Assembly: GCA_029857875.1 (NCBI GenBank)
Contig: JAOUGB010000054.1
Span: forward strand, 1-9,658
Direction: 5' to 3'
DNA length: 9,658 nucleotides
Source: Desulfobacteraceae bacterium
GTDB taxonomy: Bacteria > Desulfobacterota > Desulfobacteria > Desulfobacterales > UBA11574
Of this stretch, positions 1 to 6,535 are shown piece by piece. The notes under the pieces are model-generated. The model had not been told where the DNA came from, did not search any database, and saw nothing but the letters and a program-made list of their open reading frames with translations. A program made the position numbers and the translations under genes. Each line of letters begins with the position of its first letter. Within the stretch, counting starts at the first letter, position 1.

Positions 1-78
1 CTCTGGCGTGATTACACGGTTTTTAAAAAAAATTATCCATGGAGCGATTTAACAAATGAAAACACCCCGACCCCTTGA
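1..78 (+). CDS. possible C-terminal tail of an upstream protein (partial)
   Basis: Frame 1 is open from the window edge to a TGA at 76-78 and reads as a plausible hydrophilic protein tail of 25 residues, beginning LWRDYTVFKKNYPWSD and ending in TPTP. The tryptophan/tyrosine/charged composition looks more like real protein than the other two frames; frame 2 stops at 50-52. No family can be recognised from so short a piece, and the gene body lies outside the window. It could equally be chance reading in an intergenic stretch. From here to the next gene (79-214) I see only a short tandem repeat and no clear promoter. Confidence 0.3.
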   Translation, partial: LWRDYTVFKKNYPWSDLTNENTPTP

Positions 79-141
79 GTCCTTGGACCCTCTTCTTTAA
101 CTAAATTGGAGAAGAACCTAAAAGAATAAGTGACTGACGAT

Positions 142-165
142 GATATGAGAAATGATATGTGAAAT
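142..165. repeat. 12-bp tandem repeat, two copies
   Basis: Two adjacent copies of GATATGWGAAAT (142-153 and 154-165) differ at one base, and a partial third copy (ATGAAG) follows. It lies about 50 bases upstream of the DUF4412-type gene. It may be part of that gene's promoter or an operator-like site, or just low-complexity AT-rich sequence; nothing here decides between these. Confidence 0.5.
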
Positions 166-214
166 ATGAAGTTGTTTTCAAAAAAATCGTTAACGGACAT
201 TGGGAGGAAAAAGC

Positions 215-820
215 ATGATAAAACGATTTATGTCACGGCTCGGACTGTTTGGCGCCATCTTTTTGATAACTGTAATGGTTCTTTCGGTGTCTGTGAATGC
301 TGCGGATATTACCGCAGACATGATTCATAAATCACCCATGGGAAGCTTTAAAGGAAAGATGTTTCTGAAAGGGGACAATCTCAGACAGGAAATGGACATC
401 AGAGGCGAAAAGCAGATTACGATTTTTAGGAAAGATAAAGGGGTTGTCTGGATTCTTATGCCAGGGCAAATGATGTATATGGAAATGATGGCGGGCAGTC
501 AGAAAAATATGGCACCTGTTGATCCTGATGAACTGGAAAAGATGGGGAAGAAGAAATTTATAGGCAAAGAAAAGGTCAACGGGTATATGTGTTCAAAATA
601 TCATTATACGTTCAATGATCCATCCATTGGTGCTGCAACATACTGGATTTCAGAAAAGTTAAATTTCCCCGTTAAAATGGAAATGGATGGACCGTCCGGC
701 CATATGGTTACAGAGTACCGGAACATCCAAGAAAAAACGATGCCTGACTCCCTTTTTAATATCCCCTCCGGGTACCAAAAGATGTCGATGCCAATGATGC
801 CGGGTATGCAAAGGCAGTAA
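215..820 (+). CDS. secreted DUF4412-type periplasmic protein, LolA-like
   Basis: A 201-residue exported protein. An in-frame TTG lies at 200, but the ATG at 215 is the better start because it follows GGGAGGA at 202-208 with normal spacing and opens directly into a signal peptide: basic MIKRFMSRLG, a hydrophobic stretch, then cleavage near VNA-AD at about residue 29. The mature part has the pattern of DUF4412 proteins (related to the outer-membrane lipoprotein sorting/LolA fold): a 'K.P.G.FKGKMFLKGDNLRQEM' type strand pair, 'GVVWILMPGQMMYMEM', a middle 'KVNGYMCSKYHY', and 'EYRNIQ...F.IPSGYQKM' near the end. There is no lipobox cysteine, so it is probably soluble in the periplasm. It is unusually methionine-rich, especially the last 15 residues. 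Function in this family is unknown; hydrophobic-ligand or lipid handling is only an inference from the fold. It appears to be a single-gene unit. Confidence 0.8.
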   Translation: MIKRFMSRLGLFGAIFLITVMVLSVSVNAADITADMIHKSPMGSFKGKMFLKGDNLRQEMDIRGEKQITIFRKDKGVVWILMPGQMMYMEMMAGSQKNMAPVDPDELEKMGKKKFIGKEKVNGYMCSKYHYTFNDPSIGAATYWISEKLNFPVKMEMDGPSGHMVTEYRNIQEKTMPDSLFNIPSGYQKMSMPMMPGMQRQ

Positions 821-877
821 AGACCATGAATAATGGTAACACGTTATTGCTTAAAAACCTTTGAAGCAGGGAGTCGT

Positions 878-919
878 AGTAGATAATCCCCGCCCCTTAA
901 AAGGCGGGGATTATCTACT
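878..919. terminator. 17-bp perfect hairpin between converging genes
   Basis: Arms 878-894 and 903-919 are perfectly complementary over 17 bp (GC-rich inner part CCCCGCC/GGCGGGG) around an 8-base loop. It lies between the ends of the plus-strand DUF4412-type gene and the minus-strand flagellar-type gene, whose TAG stop (915-917) is inside one arm. This position suits a shared two-way terminator or mRNA 3'-end protector. Neither side has a proper T-tract, so factor-independent termination is not certain. Confidence 0.6.
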
Positions 920-1268
920 TAATAATATCAATGATTGACTTCAACATTTCATCCTGGGTCCTTAATGTTGCAAGATTTGCCTCATAACCCCTTTGCGCGA
1001 TCATCGTTTGTGGGATCTCTTCTGCCAGATCCACATTGGACATTTCTCTTTCCGTCAATTGACCATCGGTTACATCAACAACAACTGGACCCGGGATGTC
1101 CGGTTGTGTGATCTCTACCTCTACATTATTTTTAGGACCTTCAACCAATGTCGCCGTGCTTTTTTTGAATTCTTCGGTTTCCACGTTTGCAATATTGTTG
1201 GCAGTAACCCCCATTTTTTGACCAAACGCCTTTATTGCTGAAAGCGTGCTTTGAATTGAAAAAGTCAT
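915..1268 (-). CDS. small solitary flagellar basal-body rod-domain protein
   Basis: A 117-residue protein with both signature ends of the rod/hook family (FlgB, FlgC, FlgG). At the N-terminus there is a helix with ANNIANVET (residues 24-32, the Flg_bb_rod motif). At the C-terminus are SNVDLAEE (77-84) and AQRGYEAN (91-98), the Flg_bbr_C motif, in a coiled-coil-forming helix. Between them are only about 45 residues, rich in V, E and P. It is thus shorter than FlgC (usually about 140) and far shorter than FlgG (about 260), and lacks the D1 surface domain. It has no signal peptide, as expected for a substrate of the flagellar export system. No other flagellar gene is in the window. The ATG at 1266-1268 follows a strong AAGGAGGAA. 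Upstream on the same strand are a c-di-GMP-I riboswitch and a sigma-28-like promoter. It could be a true FlgC variant or an accessory rod-like protein; the orphan setting favours the latter. Confidence 0.85.
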   Translation of the reverse strand: MTFSIQSTLSAIKAFGQKMGVTANNIANVETEEFKKSTATLVEGPKNNVEVEITQPDIPGPVVVDVTDGQLTEREMSNVDLAEEIPQTMIAQRGYEANLATLRTQDEMLKSIIDIIK

Positions 1269-1352
1269 TGAATTTCCTCCTTATTTATAGCGCTTCTAAA
1301 AAAAACAATATAATAAACAGAGGATTTTAATAAGGCGGTATTTTATTGACAT

Positions 1353-1393
1353 AAAAGGCGGGTGGCTCAAATCGGTCAGGCAACCCTGCCGCC
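1353..1393 (-). terminator. candidate riboswitch-controlled terminator
   Basis: Read on the minus strand, GGCGG (1393-1389) can pair with CCGCC (1361-1357), and inside that GUUGC pairs with GCCAC (1366-1362) with one mismatch. UUUUAU follows directly at 1356-1351. The 5' arm uses bases that belong to the closing helices of the aptamer, so aptamer and terminator exclude each other. Ligand binding should therefore prevent termination (an ON switch). The pairing is seen in the sequence; the regulatory direction is inferred. Confidence 0.5.
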
Positions 1394-1466
1394 ATATCCT
1401 CTGGAATTTCATTTTAGGATTTAGGCCAGTGGCTTTGCGTCCCACCCTTTCGGATGGTTTGCCTTT
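1375..1466 (-). promoter_or_regulatory. cyclic di-GMP-I (GEMM-I) riboswitch aptamer
   Basis: The minus strand carries the GEMM-I core in the right order: AAAGGCAAACC (1466-1456); the hairpin CCATCC-GAAA-GGGTGG (1457-1442) with its GAAA tetraloop; GGACGCAAAGCC; a second arm with the tetraloop-receptor halves CCTAAA (1425-1420) and TATGG (1396-1392); and the closing GGGTTGCC. The base two positions before the CAAACC segment, equivalent to G20 of the Vibrio Vc2 aptamer, is G, and the C pairing partner equivalent to C92 is kept. This points to c-di-GMP rather than the cGAMP-binding GEMM-Ib variant. It lies in the leader of the small flagellar rod-domain gene, about 105 bases before its start codon, and probably controls it. 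Confidence 0.92.
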
Positions 1467-1478
1467 ATTCAACCTCTT

Positions 1479-1509
1479 ATTATATCGGACACTTTTTGTG
1501 AGAACTTTA
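1479..1509 (-). promoter_or_regulatory. flagellar sigma-28-like promoter with overlapping TATAAT
   Basis: On the minus strand TAAAGTTC (1509-1502) and TCCGATAT (1489-1482) match the FliA consensus TAAAGTTT / GCCGATAA at seven and six of eight bases. The spacer is 12 instead of 11. A perfect sigma-70 type TATAAT overlaps at 1484-1479, but without a good -35. Transcription would begin near 1472-1476, just before the aptamer's first paired bases, which supports the assignment. Which sigma factor is used cannot be read from the sequence. Confidence 0.55.
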
Positions 1510-1531
1510 AAAAAAACTCAAGTTTTGCACC

Positions 1532-1555
1532 TAAACATTGTTAAAAATATGTTTA
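1532..1555 (-). terminator. weak hairpin at the end of the YkgJ-family gene
   Basis: TAAACAT and ATGTTTA (1549-1555 and 1532-1538) form a 7-bp AT-only stem with a 10-base loop overlapping the TAA stop. Further downstream on the minus strand is a run of eight T at 1517-1509. This is a possible but weak termination signal; nothing stronger lies between this gene and the flagellar promoter. Confidence 0.3.
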
Positions 1556-2203
1556 ACCCATTGGAATGAGTATATATTTACCTCCTTCCAATTTAAATTC
1601 TAGGCCGTAAATCTTTATGGTTTCTGTAATGGGGCGGCCGAACAGAAAATCTGTCAAATCAATTTCAAGGCCTGCTTTCTGCACGACCAGCTCTCTAATT
1701 TTAATATCATACTCGATAATCTCCAGTATGCCTTTAAGTGCTTCGTCCTTTTTATCTTTGTGCAGGGAATCAATAAAAAATTTGAGCATGTCATATGAAC
1801 ATCGCTCTTGGTGACCCTCAACAAGTTCCCATAATCCTTCAACGGATGAAATAAGATCTTGTCGTGTCAATCGGTTTTTTGCATAAATCCTTTCAATTTC
1901 TCTGGTATCCCAGCATTTAAGGACTTTGCACTCCATGGGCCTATGCTCATATATTGTACAATCATTATTTGTTTCGTCAAAAAAAACACAGGTCCATGAA
2001 CCTTTTTTTCCCTTTAGCTTTAGAATATCTGAAGATGCCGGCAAAAAGCATTCTTTAACATTGTCATAAGAACGTTCACCTTTTCTGATGGTATAGATAT
2101 ACTTTGACGGAATAATTCCTTTATCAATCAAAATCTTGTCTTCAAGGTGAAAAGACGGCCCGCCTTTTTTGCAGCAGGTGCCGCATCGGATGCATTCTTT
2201 CAT
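1553..2203 (-). CDS. YkgJ-family cysteine cluster protein
   Basis: A cytoplasmic protein of the CxxCxxCC (YkgJ) family, thought to bind zinc or iron through clustered cysteines; the biochemical role is not established. From the ATG at 2203 (216 residues) it opens MKECIRCGTCC, giving CxxCxxCC. Further conserved positions follow in the usual pattern: an ECFLP cysteine, a WTCVFFD cysteine, DCTIYEHRP and MECKVLKCW. The C-terminal half is a charged helical region without recognised motifs. The start is uncertain: an ATG at 2242 and a TTG at 2251 are in frame and add 13-16 residues, and none of the three has a convincing Shine-Dalgarno sequence. I chose 2203 because family members normally begin just before the first cysteine. 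It lies downstream of the fumarase gene with no terminator between them, so it is probably co-transcribed. A link to the fumarase's iron-sulfur cluster is only a speculation. Confidence 0.8.
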   Translation of the reverse strand: MKECIRCGTCCKKGGPSFHLEDKILIDKGIIPSKYIYTIRKGERSYDNVKECFLPASSDILKLKGKKGSWTCVFFDETNNDCTIYEHRPMECKVLKCWDTREIERIYAKNRLTRQDLISSVEGLWELVEGHQERCSYDMLKFFIDSLHKDKKDEALKGILEIIEYDIKIRELVVQKAGLEIDLTDFLFGRPITETIKIYGLEFKLEGGKYILIPMG

Positions 2204-2281
2204 TTTGGTTTCTTGTTTGGTTTTTGAAACGTTTGAGATCATTTTAATCAAGGTAACATTTTATGTTTATTCAAAGAACGA

Positions 2282-3895
2282 TTACTCATCCAGCAGCTTT
2301 TCGAAAAAATCGTTCCCCTTGTCGTCTACGATAATAAAGGCTGGAAAATCTTTGACGGTAATCAGAAAGATCGCTTCCATTCCAAGATCGGAATACTCTA
2401 ACGTTTCGATGTTTGTTATACAATCTTTACCCAGACGTGCCGCAGGCCCGCCGATGGAACCTAGATAGAATCCGCCGAACTTTTTACACGATTGCGTAAC
2501 TTCTTTTGAACGATTTCCCTTTGCCAGCATGACCATGGAAGCGCCTTGTTCCTGAAAAATGGGAACATAAGGATCCATGCGGCCGGCAGTGGTGGGGCCG
2601 AAAGATCCTGAAGGATATCCAGCCGGTGTTTTTGCCGGACCAGCATAATATACCATGTGATTTTTGAAATATTCCGGAAGCCCCTCGCCTTTGTCAAGTC
2701 GTTCTTTAAGTTTGGCATGGGCGATGTCCCGGGCCACGACAATTTTTCCCGTCAGCATCAGACGGGTTGCCACCGGATATTGAGCCAATTCGGCCCGAAT
2801 TTTATTCATGGGCCGGTTTAGATCGATGCAAACAGCTTCTGTATCCGCATCTGAAGGTTCCGGCAGATACCTTGCCGGATCGGTCTCAAGACGTTCCAAA
2901 TAGATGCCTTGTTTTGTTATTTTTCCTTTGATATTCCGGTCCGCACTGCAACTGACGCCAAGGCCGATGGGACAGGATGCACCGTGTCTTGGAAGCCGAA
3001 TGACCCGAACATCATGACAGAAATATTTTCCGCCGAACTGGGCACCGATACCGAGTTCTCTGGATATCTCAAGCAGTTCTGTTTCGAGCTTTAAATCCCG
3101 GAATGCATGACCCCATGGATTTCCGGAAGTCGGAAGATAATCGAGATATCCTGCCGAGGCCAATTTGACGGTTTTAAGGTTGAGTTCAGCAGATGTTCCG
3201 CCTACGACAAATGCAAGATGATAGGGTGGACAGGCAGCTGTCCCCAGGGTTTTCATTTTGGTTTTCATAAACGTAGCCAGCTTTTCCGGGGTTAACGTCG
3301 CTTTGGTCTCCTGATAAAGATATGTCTTGTTGGCAGATCCGCCGCCCTTGGCGATGAAAAGGAAATGGTAGGCGTTGCCTTCAACGGCATAAATTTCAAT
3401 CTGTGCAGGAAGGTTGCACTTAGTATTGACCTCATCATACATGGTCAAAGGTGCATTCTTTGAGTAGCGCAAATTGTTGGTTGTATAGGCATTGAAGATG
3501 CCCCTTGAAAGCGCTTCTTCGTCACAAAAACCGGTCCAGATCTGCTGGCCTTTTTTCCCCATTACAATGGCTGTGCCTGTGTCTTGGCACATGGGGAATA
3601 CACCATCTGCGGAAATGACCGCATTTTTCAGCATTTCAAGGGCCACGTACCGATCGTTATCGGAGCTTTCAGGATCATTGAGAATTTTTGTCAAGAGCGA
3701 CAGATGTGAAGGTCTCAGCAGATGGGAAACATCCTTAAACGCATGGTCAGCCAGAAGGGTTAATCCTTCCGGGGTGATGGTTAGTATCTCGGTACCCTTA
3801 AAAGAATCTAAAGAAACATGGTCACCGGTTAATCGACGATAATCTGTCGTATCATCTTTTAAAGGAAACATATCCTGATATGTGAACTCTACCAT
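2282..3895 (-). CDS. fumA: class I fumarate hydratase, iron-sulfur, two-domain
   Basis: Interconverts fumarate and malate in the cytoplasm, as part of the TCA cycle or its reductive C4 branch. At 537 residues it is full length for the fused type (E. coli FumA/FumB about 548), with the N-terminal cluster domain and the C-terminal TtdB-like domain in one chain. The three [4Fe-4S] ligands are present: Cys103 (MCQDTGTA), Cys222 (AACPPYH) and Cys316 (GVSCSADR). Catalytic positions known from the Leishmania enzyme are also kept: Asp105, Arg143, His304 (LPRHG), Thr435 and Arg439 (TTAGR), and Lys459 (LAKGNRS). The ending lacks the short cysteine-containing tail of E. coli FumA. The ATG follows AAGGAG seven bases upstream. 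One iron site is solvent-exposed in this family, so the enzyme is oxygen-sensitive, which suits an anaerobe. It sits after the oxidoreductase operon with a strong hairpin between. Confidence in function is high. Confidence 0.97.
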   Translation of the reverse strand: MVEFTYQDMFPLKDDTTDYRRLTGDHVSLDSFKGTEILTITPEGLTLLADHAFKDVSHLLRPSHLSLLTKILNDPESSDNDRYVALEMLKNAVISADGVFPMCQDTGTAIVMGKKGQQIWTGFCDEEALSRGIFNAYTTNNLRYSKNAPLTMYDEVNTKCNLPAQIEIYAVEGNAYHFLFIAKGGGSANKTYLYQETKATLTPEKLATFMKTKMKTLGTAACPPYHLAFVVGGTSAELNLKTVKLASAGYLDYLPTSGNPWGHAFRDLKLETELLEISRELGIGAQFGGKYFCHDVRVIRLPRHGASCPIGLGVSCSADRNIKGKITKQGIYLERLETDPARYLPEPSDADTEAVCIDLNRPMNKIRAELAQYPVATRLMLTGKIVVARDIAHAKLKERLDKGEGLPEYFKNHMVYYAGPAKTPAGYPSGSFGPTTAGRMDPYVPIFQEQGASMVMLAKGNRSKEVTQSCKKFGGFYLGSIGGPAARLGKDCITNIETLEYSDLGMEAIFLITVKDFPAFIIVDDKGNDFFEKLLDE

Positions 3896-3914
3896 TGTTA
3901 TTCTCCTTTAAATA

Positions 3915-3944
3915 AAAAAGCCCTCCTAATGAGGAAGGCTTTTT
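3915..3944 (-). terminator. intrinsic terminator or attenuator before fumarase
   Basis: A 13-bp stem (3944-3932 with 3927-3915, one G-U pair) and a 4-base loop end in TTTTTT then ATTT on the minus strand, the textbook form of a factor-independent terminator. It follows the end of the oxidoreductase operon by 46 bases. Because its T-run ends about 18 bases before the fumarase start and next to that gene's ribosome site, it may work as an attenuator rather than a full stop. A smaller hairpin (GGCTTT/AAAGCC, 3962-3967 with 3982-3987) precedes it. Confidence 0.85.
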
Positions 3945-3990
3945 AAAAGTTTGAATGCAGGGGCTTTATAATTATTACACGAAAGCCGGA

Positions 3991-5643
3991 TCACTTTTCC
4001 AGGGTCATTTGAATATAATGACAAGGGCACTCTTTTGCACACAAGCCACATCCCTTGCAGAAGTCGTAGTCAAATTCGTAGAATCCGGTGGACTTCGACT
4101 TTTTAACGGCGTTGTCAGGGCAATACATATAGCAGTTGCCGCAATCGAAACAGAGCCCACAGCTAAAGCATCGTTCCGCCTCAACAATAATATCATCTCT
4201 ATCAAAATTTGGATAAATCTCTTTAAAACCCTTGAGTCTCATATGGATCGGCCTGGCTTCCTTGGCAAATCGCTTGACCGGCTGATAGTAATAAGTGTTC
4301 AATTCCCTGGAATAGACCACCGGTTGCTGTGACAGTTCGCCTTCTCTATTTCCTTCGATGTAATCTTCAATTGCGGAAGCAGCACGCGTTCCCTGACCAA
4401 TGGCCAAAGAGACCGTTTCCAGACCTGTCACGGCATCACCACCGGCAAAAATGCCTTCCATACTGGTCATCAAATATTCGTTGGTATAGATCCATTTTTT
4501 ATCTACGGTCTGAATTTCAATTCCATCATAATCTACGGCCTGGCCTGTGGCCATAATGACGGTGTCCGCGGGAATGAAGGCTTCTGATCCGGAAATGGGA
4601 ACCGGCCTGGCACGACCACTGGCGTCGGGTTCTCTTAGCTCCATTTGTAGACATAAAAGGCCGGAAACCCGGCCTTCATCCAATACTAATTTAACCGGGT
4701 TGGTGTGATACCGAAACATGATGCGTTCTTCCATGGCTTCGTCAATTTCGGCGGTAATCGCAGGCATTTCTATTCGGGTGCGTCGGTAAACAACACTCAC
4801 ATTTGCTCCCAGACGTTTGGCCACGCGGGCACAGTCCATGGCGGTATTGCCGCCGCCGATAACCACAACATCGTTGCCGAGCTCTACCCATTTGCCGGTG
4901 TTGACCTGTCTTAAAAACTCCACCCCGGTAAAAACATTTTTCGCATCTTTGCCCGGGACGTCGATCGACACACCTTTTTGGGCACCCAGCCCTAAAAATA
5001 CTGCATCATATTCATGGCGCAATTGATCCAAGGGAATGTTAACCCCGACCTTGACATTACATTCCAATTCAACGCCCAGACGGAGAATATTGTCAATTTC
5101 TTGTTTCAAAATGTAATTCGGCTGCCGGTAGGATGGAATCCCATAACGCATCATACCGCCGGGCTCGCTGTTTGCCTCGAATATCTTCACTTGAAACCCT
5201 CTTTTGGCCAGATGAAAGGCGCAGGAGAATCCGGCCGGACCGGAGCCGATGACCGCCACTTTTTCTTTTCTTGCATCGATGAGTTTTTTATGTTGCAGGT
5301 TATTCTCCAGACCGTAGTCACCCACAGCGCGCTCTGCACAGTTTATTGCCAGAGGTTCGTCAAAATCCCGTCGATTACATCCCTCTTCACAGGGGTGGGG
5401 GCAAACTCTGCCGCAGACTGCCGGAAAAGGATTGGTGCGGGTCAAAATATGCCACGCTTGTTCATAATCTTTCTTTTCCGCCAGGACCCTTAAAAAGCCC
5501 CGGATGTCATTTCCGGCAGGACAAGCGTTGTTGCAGGGCGGAGTATGCGTGATATTGATGGGCATAAGGGTCCGCCATGAACCTGTTTTATAAGGAACGA
5601 CTTTGCGTAAATCCAGGACTAATCCTAAAGGCAGCTTTTCCAT
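3991..5643 (-). CDS. GltD-like NAD(P)/FAD flavoprotein fused to a two-cluster ferredoxin, oxidoreductase subunit
   Basis: A 550-residue electron-transfer subunit for the 2-oxoacid oxidoreductase encoded just upstream. Residues 30-105 carry the GltD-type N-terminal iron-sulfur region (Cys37, 41, 77, 81, 85, 89). Residues 128-165 form the FAD site (VIGSGPAG at 131-138, then EPGG). Residues 258-290 form the second dinucleotide site for NAD(P) (VVIGGGNTA), followed by VYRRTR. The flavin-closing GIFAGGDAVTG comes later. From 492 the chain continues as a ferredoxin: six cysteines at 492, 495, 498, 501, 504 and 508, then a classical CxxCxxCxxxCP at 529-539. The ferredoxin replaces the separate delta (PorD) subunit of four-subunit enzymes. 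Similar flavoprotein partners occur in NAD-linked phenylglyoxylate dehydrogenase, so coupling to NAD(P)H is likely, though bifurcation or a preference for NADP cannot be judged. Its ATG overlaps the beta-subunit TAA by one base (TAATG), which implies translational coupling. Confidence 0.88.
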   Translation of the reverse strand: MEKLPLGLVLDLRKVVPYKTGSWRTLMPINITHTPPCNNACPAGNDIRGFLRVLAEKKDYEQAWHILTRTNPFPAVCGRVCPHPCEEGCNRRDFDEPLAINCAERAVGDYGLENNLQHKKLIDARKEKVAVIGSGPAGFSCAFHLAKRGFQVKIFEANSEPGGMMRYGIPSYRQPNYILKQEIDNILRLGVELECNVKVGVNIPLDQLRHEYDAVFLGLGAQKGVSIDVPGKDAKNVFTGVEFLRQVNTGKWVELGNDVVVIGGGNTAMDCARVAKRLGANVSVVYRRTRIEMPAITAEIDEAMEERIMFRYHTNPVKLVLDEGRVSGLLCLQMELREPDASGRARPVPISGSEAFIPADTVIMATGQAVDYDGIEIQTVDKKWIYTNEYLMTSMEGIFAGGDAVTGLETVSLAIGQGTRAASAIEDYIEGNREGELSQQPVVYSRELNTYYYQPVKRFAKEARPIHMRLKGFKEIYPNFDRDDIIVEAERCFSCGLCFDCGNCYMYCPDNAVKKSKSTGFYEFDYDFCKGCGLCAKECPCHYIQMTLEK

Positions 5644-6533
5644 TATAAGTTAAACCTCTCTATATTTTGGTTGGCGATTTGTTGAATTTCAGCGATGACT
5701 TCCTTAGATCCGCCTTTCTTGAACAGATGGCTGAACCGACCCTGCAATTTCAGATACTCTTCCACCGGAACCTTGACCGGGATCTTTCTTACATTGGCAA
5801 CCTTGCCGTCAATGATTTCATATATTGGAAACAGACCGGAATCTTTCGCCAGCCGGCAGATCTGTACGGTGAGTTCACCGTGATGACCCCAGCCTAAGGG
5901 GCAGGGTGCCAGGATGTGAATATATTTGGGCCCTTCAATGGAAAGGGCGGTCTTCACCTTTCGTTGCAAGTCTCTGAAATCATCGACTGTGGCGGTGGCC
6001 ACATAGGGAATACCGTGATCCGCCGCAATCAAGGGCAGATTTTTTTTCCTTGTTTTGTTTCCCATGGGCGTTGTACTGGTCCTGGCGCCTAAAGGGGTAA
6101 AGCTGGAACGCTGAACACCGGTATTCATGTAGGCTTCGTTATCGTAGCATACATAGAGCACATTGTGGCCCCTTTCAAACATACCGCTGATACTTTGAAA
6201 TCCGATGTCGGCAGTACTGCCGTCACCCCCCTGGGCGATGATATTGACCGGCCCTTTCTTCAAGGCTTTGTAAGCGGCTTCCACGCCGGAAGCCACCGCT
6301 GATGCATTTTCAAAAAGGCTGTGCAAAAACGGAATGCGCCAGGACGGATCCGGATAGGGTGAACTGAAAACTTCCAGGCATCCTGTGGCAACGCATGCAA
6401 TGGTATTTTCACCGGAGGCATCTTGCACCAGACGTGCGGCCAAGGCCTGGCCGCAGCCGCCACATGCGCGGTGCCCGCTGGTAAACAAGTCTTTTTTTTC
6501 TACTTTGTTGAGTTCTTCAGCGCTTATGTTCAT
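5643..6533 (-). CDS. porB: 2-oxoacid (pyruvate-type):acceptor oxidoreductase, beta subunit
   Basis: Thiamine diphosphate-binding catalytic subunit, 296 residues, the usual size for PorB. Cysteines at 24, 27, 52 and 211 (ACGGCGQ, TGCLEV, APCPLGWGH) fit the beta-subunit [4Fe-4S] cluster. The TPP/magnesium motif runs from GGDGSTADIG (102-111) to YDNEAYMNTGVQRSS (130-144). That last motif is the pyruvate-type form; 2-oxoglutarate enzymes differ here. The substrate is therefore probably pyruvate, but related arylglyoxylate enzymes share the pattern and cannot be excluded. The ATG is two bases after the alpha-subunit stop, with AAGGAT as ribosome site inside the end of that gene. Confidence 0.92.
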   Translation of the reverse strand: MNISAEELNKVEKKDLFTSGHRACGGCGQALAARLVQDASGENTIACVATGCLEVFSSPYPDPSWRIPFLHSLFENASAVASGVEAAYKALKKGPVNIIAQGGDGSTADIGFQSISGMFERGHNVLYVCYDNEAYMNTGVQRSSFTPLGARTSTTPMGNKTRKKNLPLIAADHGIPYVATATVDDFRDLQRKVKTALSIEGPKYIHILAPCPLGWGHHGELTVQICRLAKDSGLFPIYEIIDGKVANVRKIPVKVPVEEYLKLQGRFSHLFKKGGSKEVIAEIQQIANQNIERFNL

Positions 6534-6535
6534 GA

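Noticed and set aside
993..1241. Plus-strand reading frame of 82 codons over the flagellar-type gene
   Set aside because: It lies wholly opposite a gene with clear family motifs and a strong ribosome site, and its own protein has no recognisable character.
1375..1466. GEMM-Ib (cGAMP) identity for the riboswitch
   Set aside because: The specificity base equivalent to G20 reads G rather than the A expected for the cGAMP variant; binding tests would still be decisive.
5014..5493. Plus-strand reading frame of 159 codons
   Set aside because: Antisense shadow of the flavoprotein-ferredoxin gene; no ribosome site and no family features.
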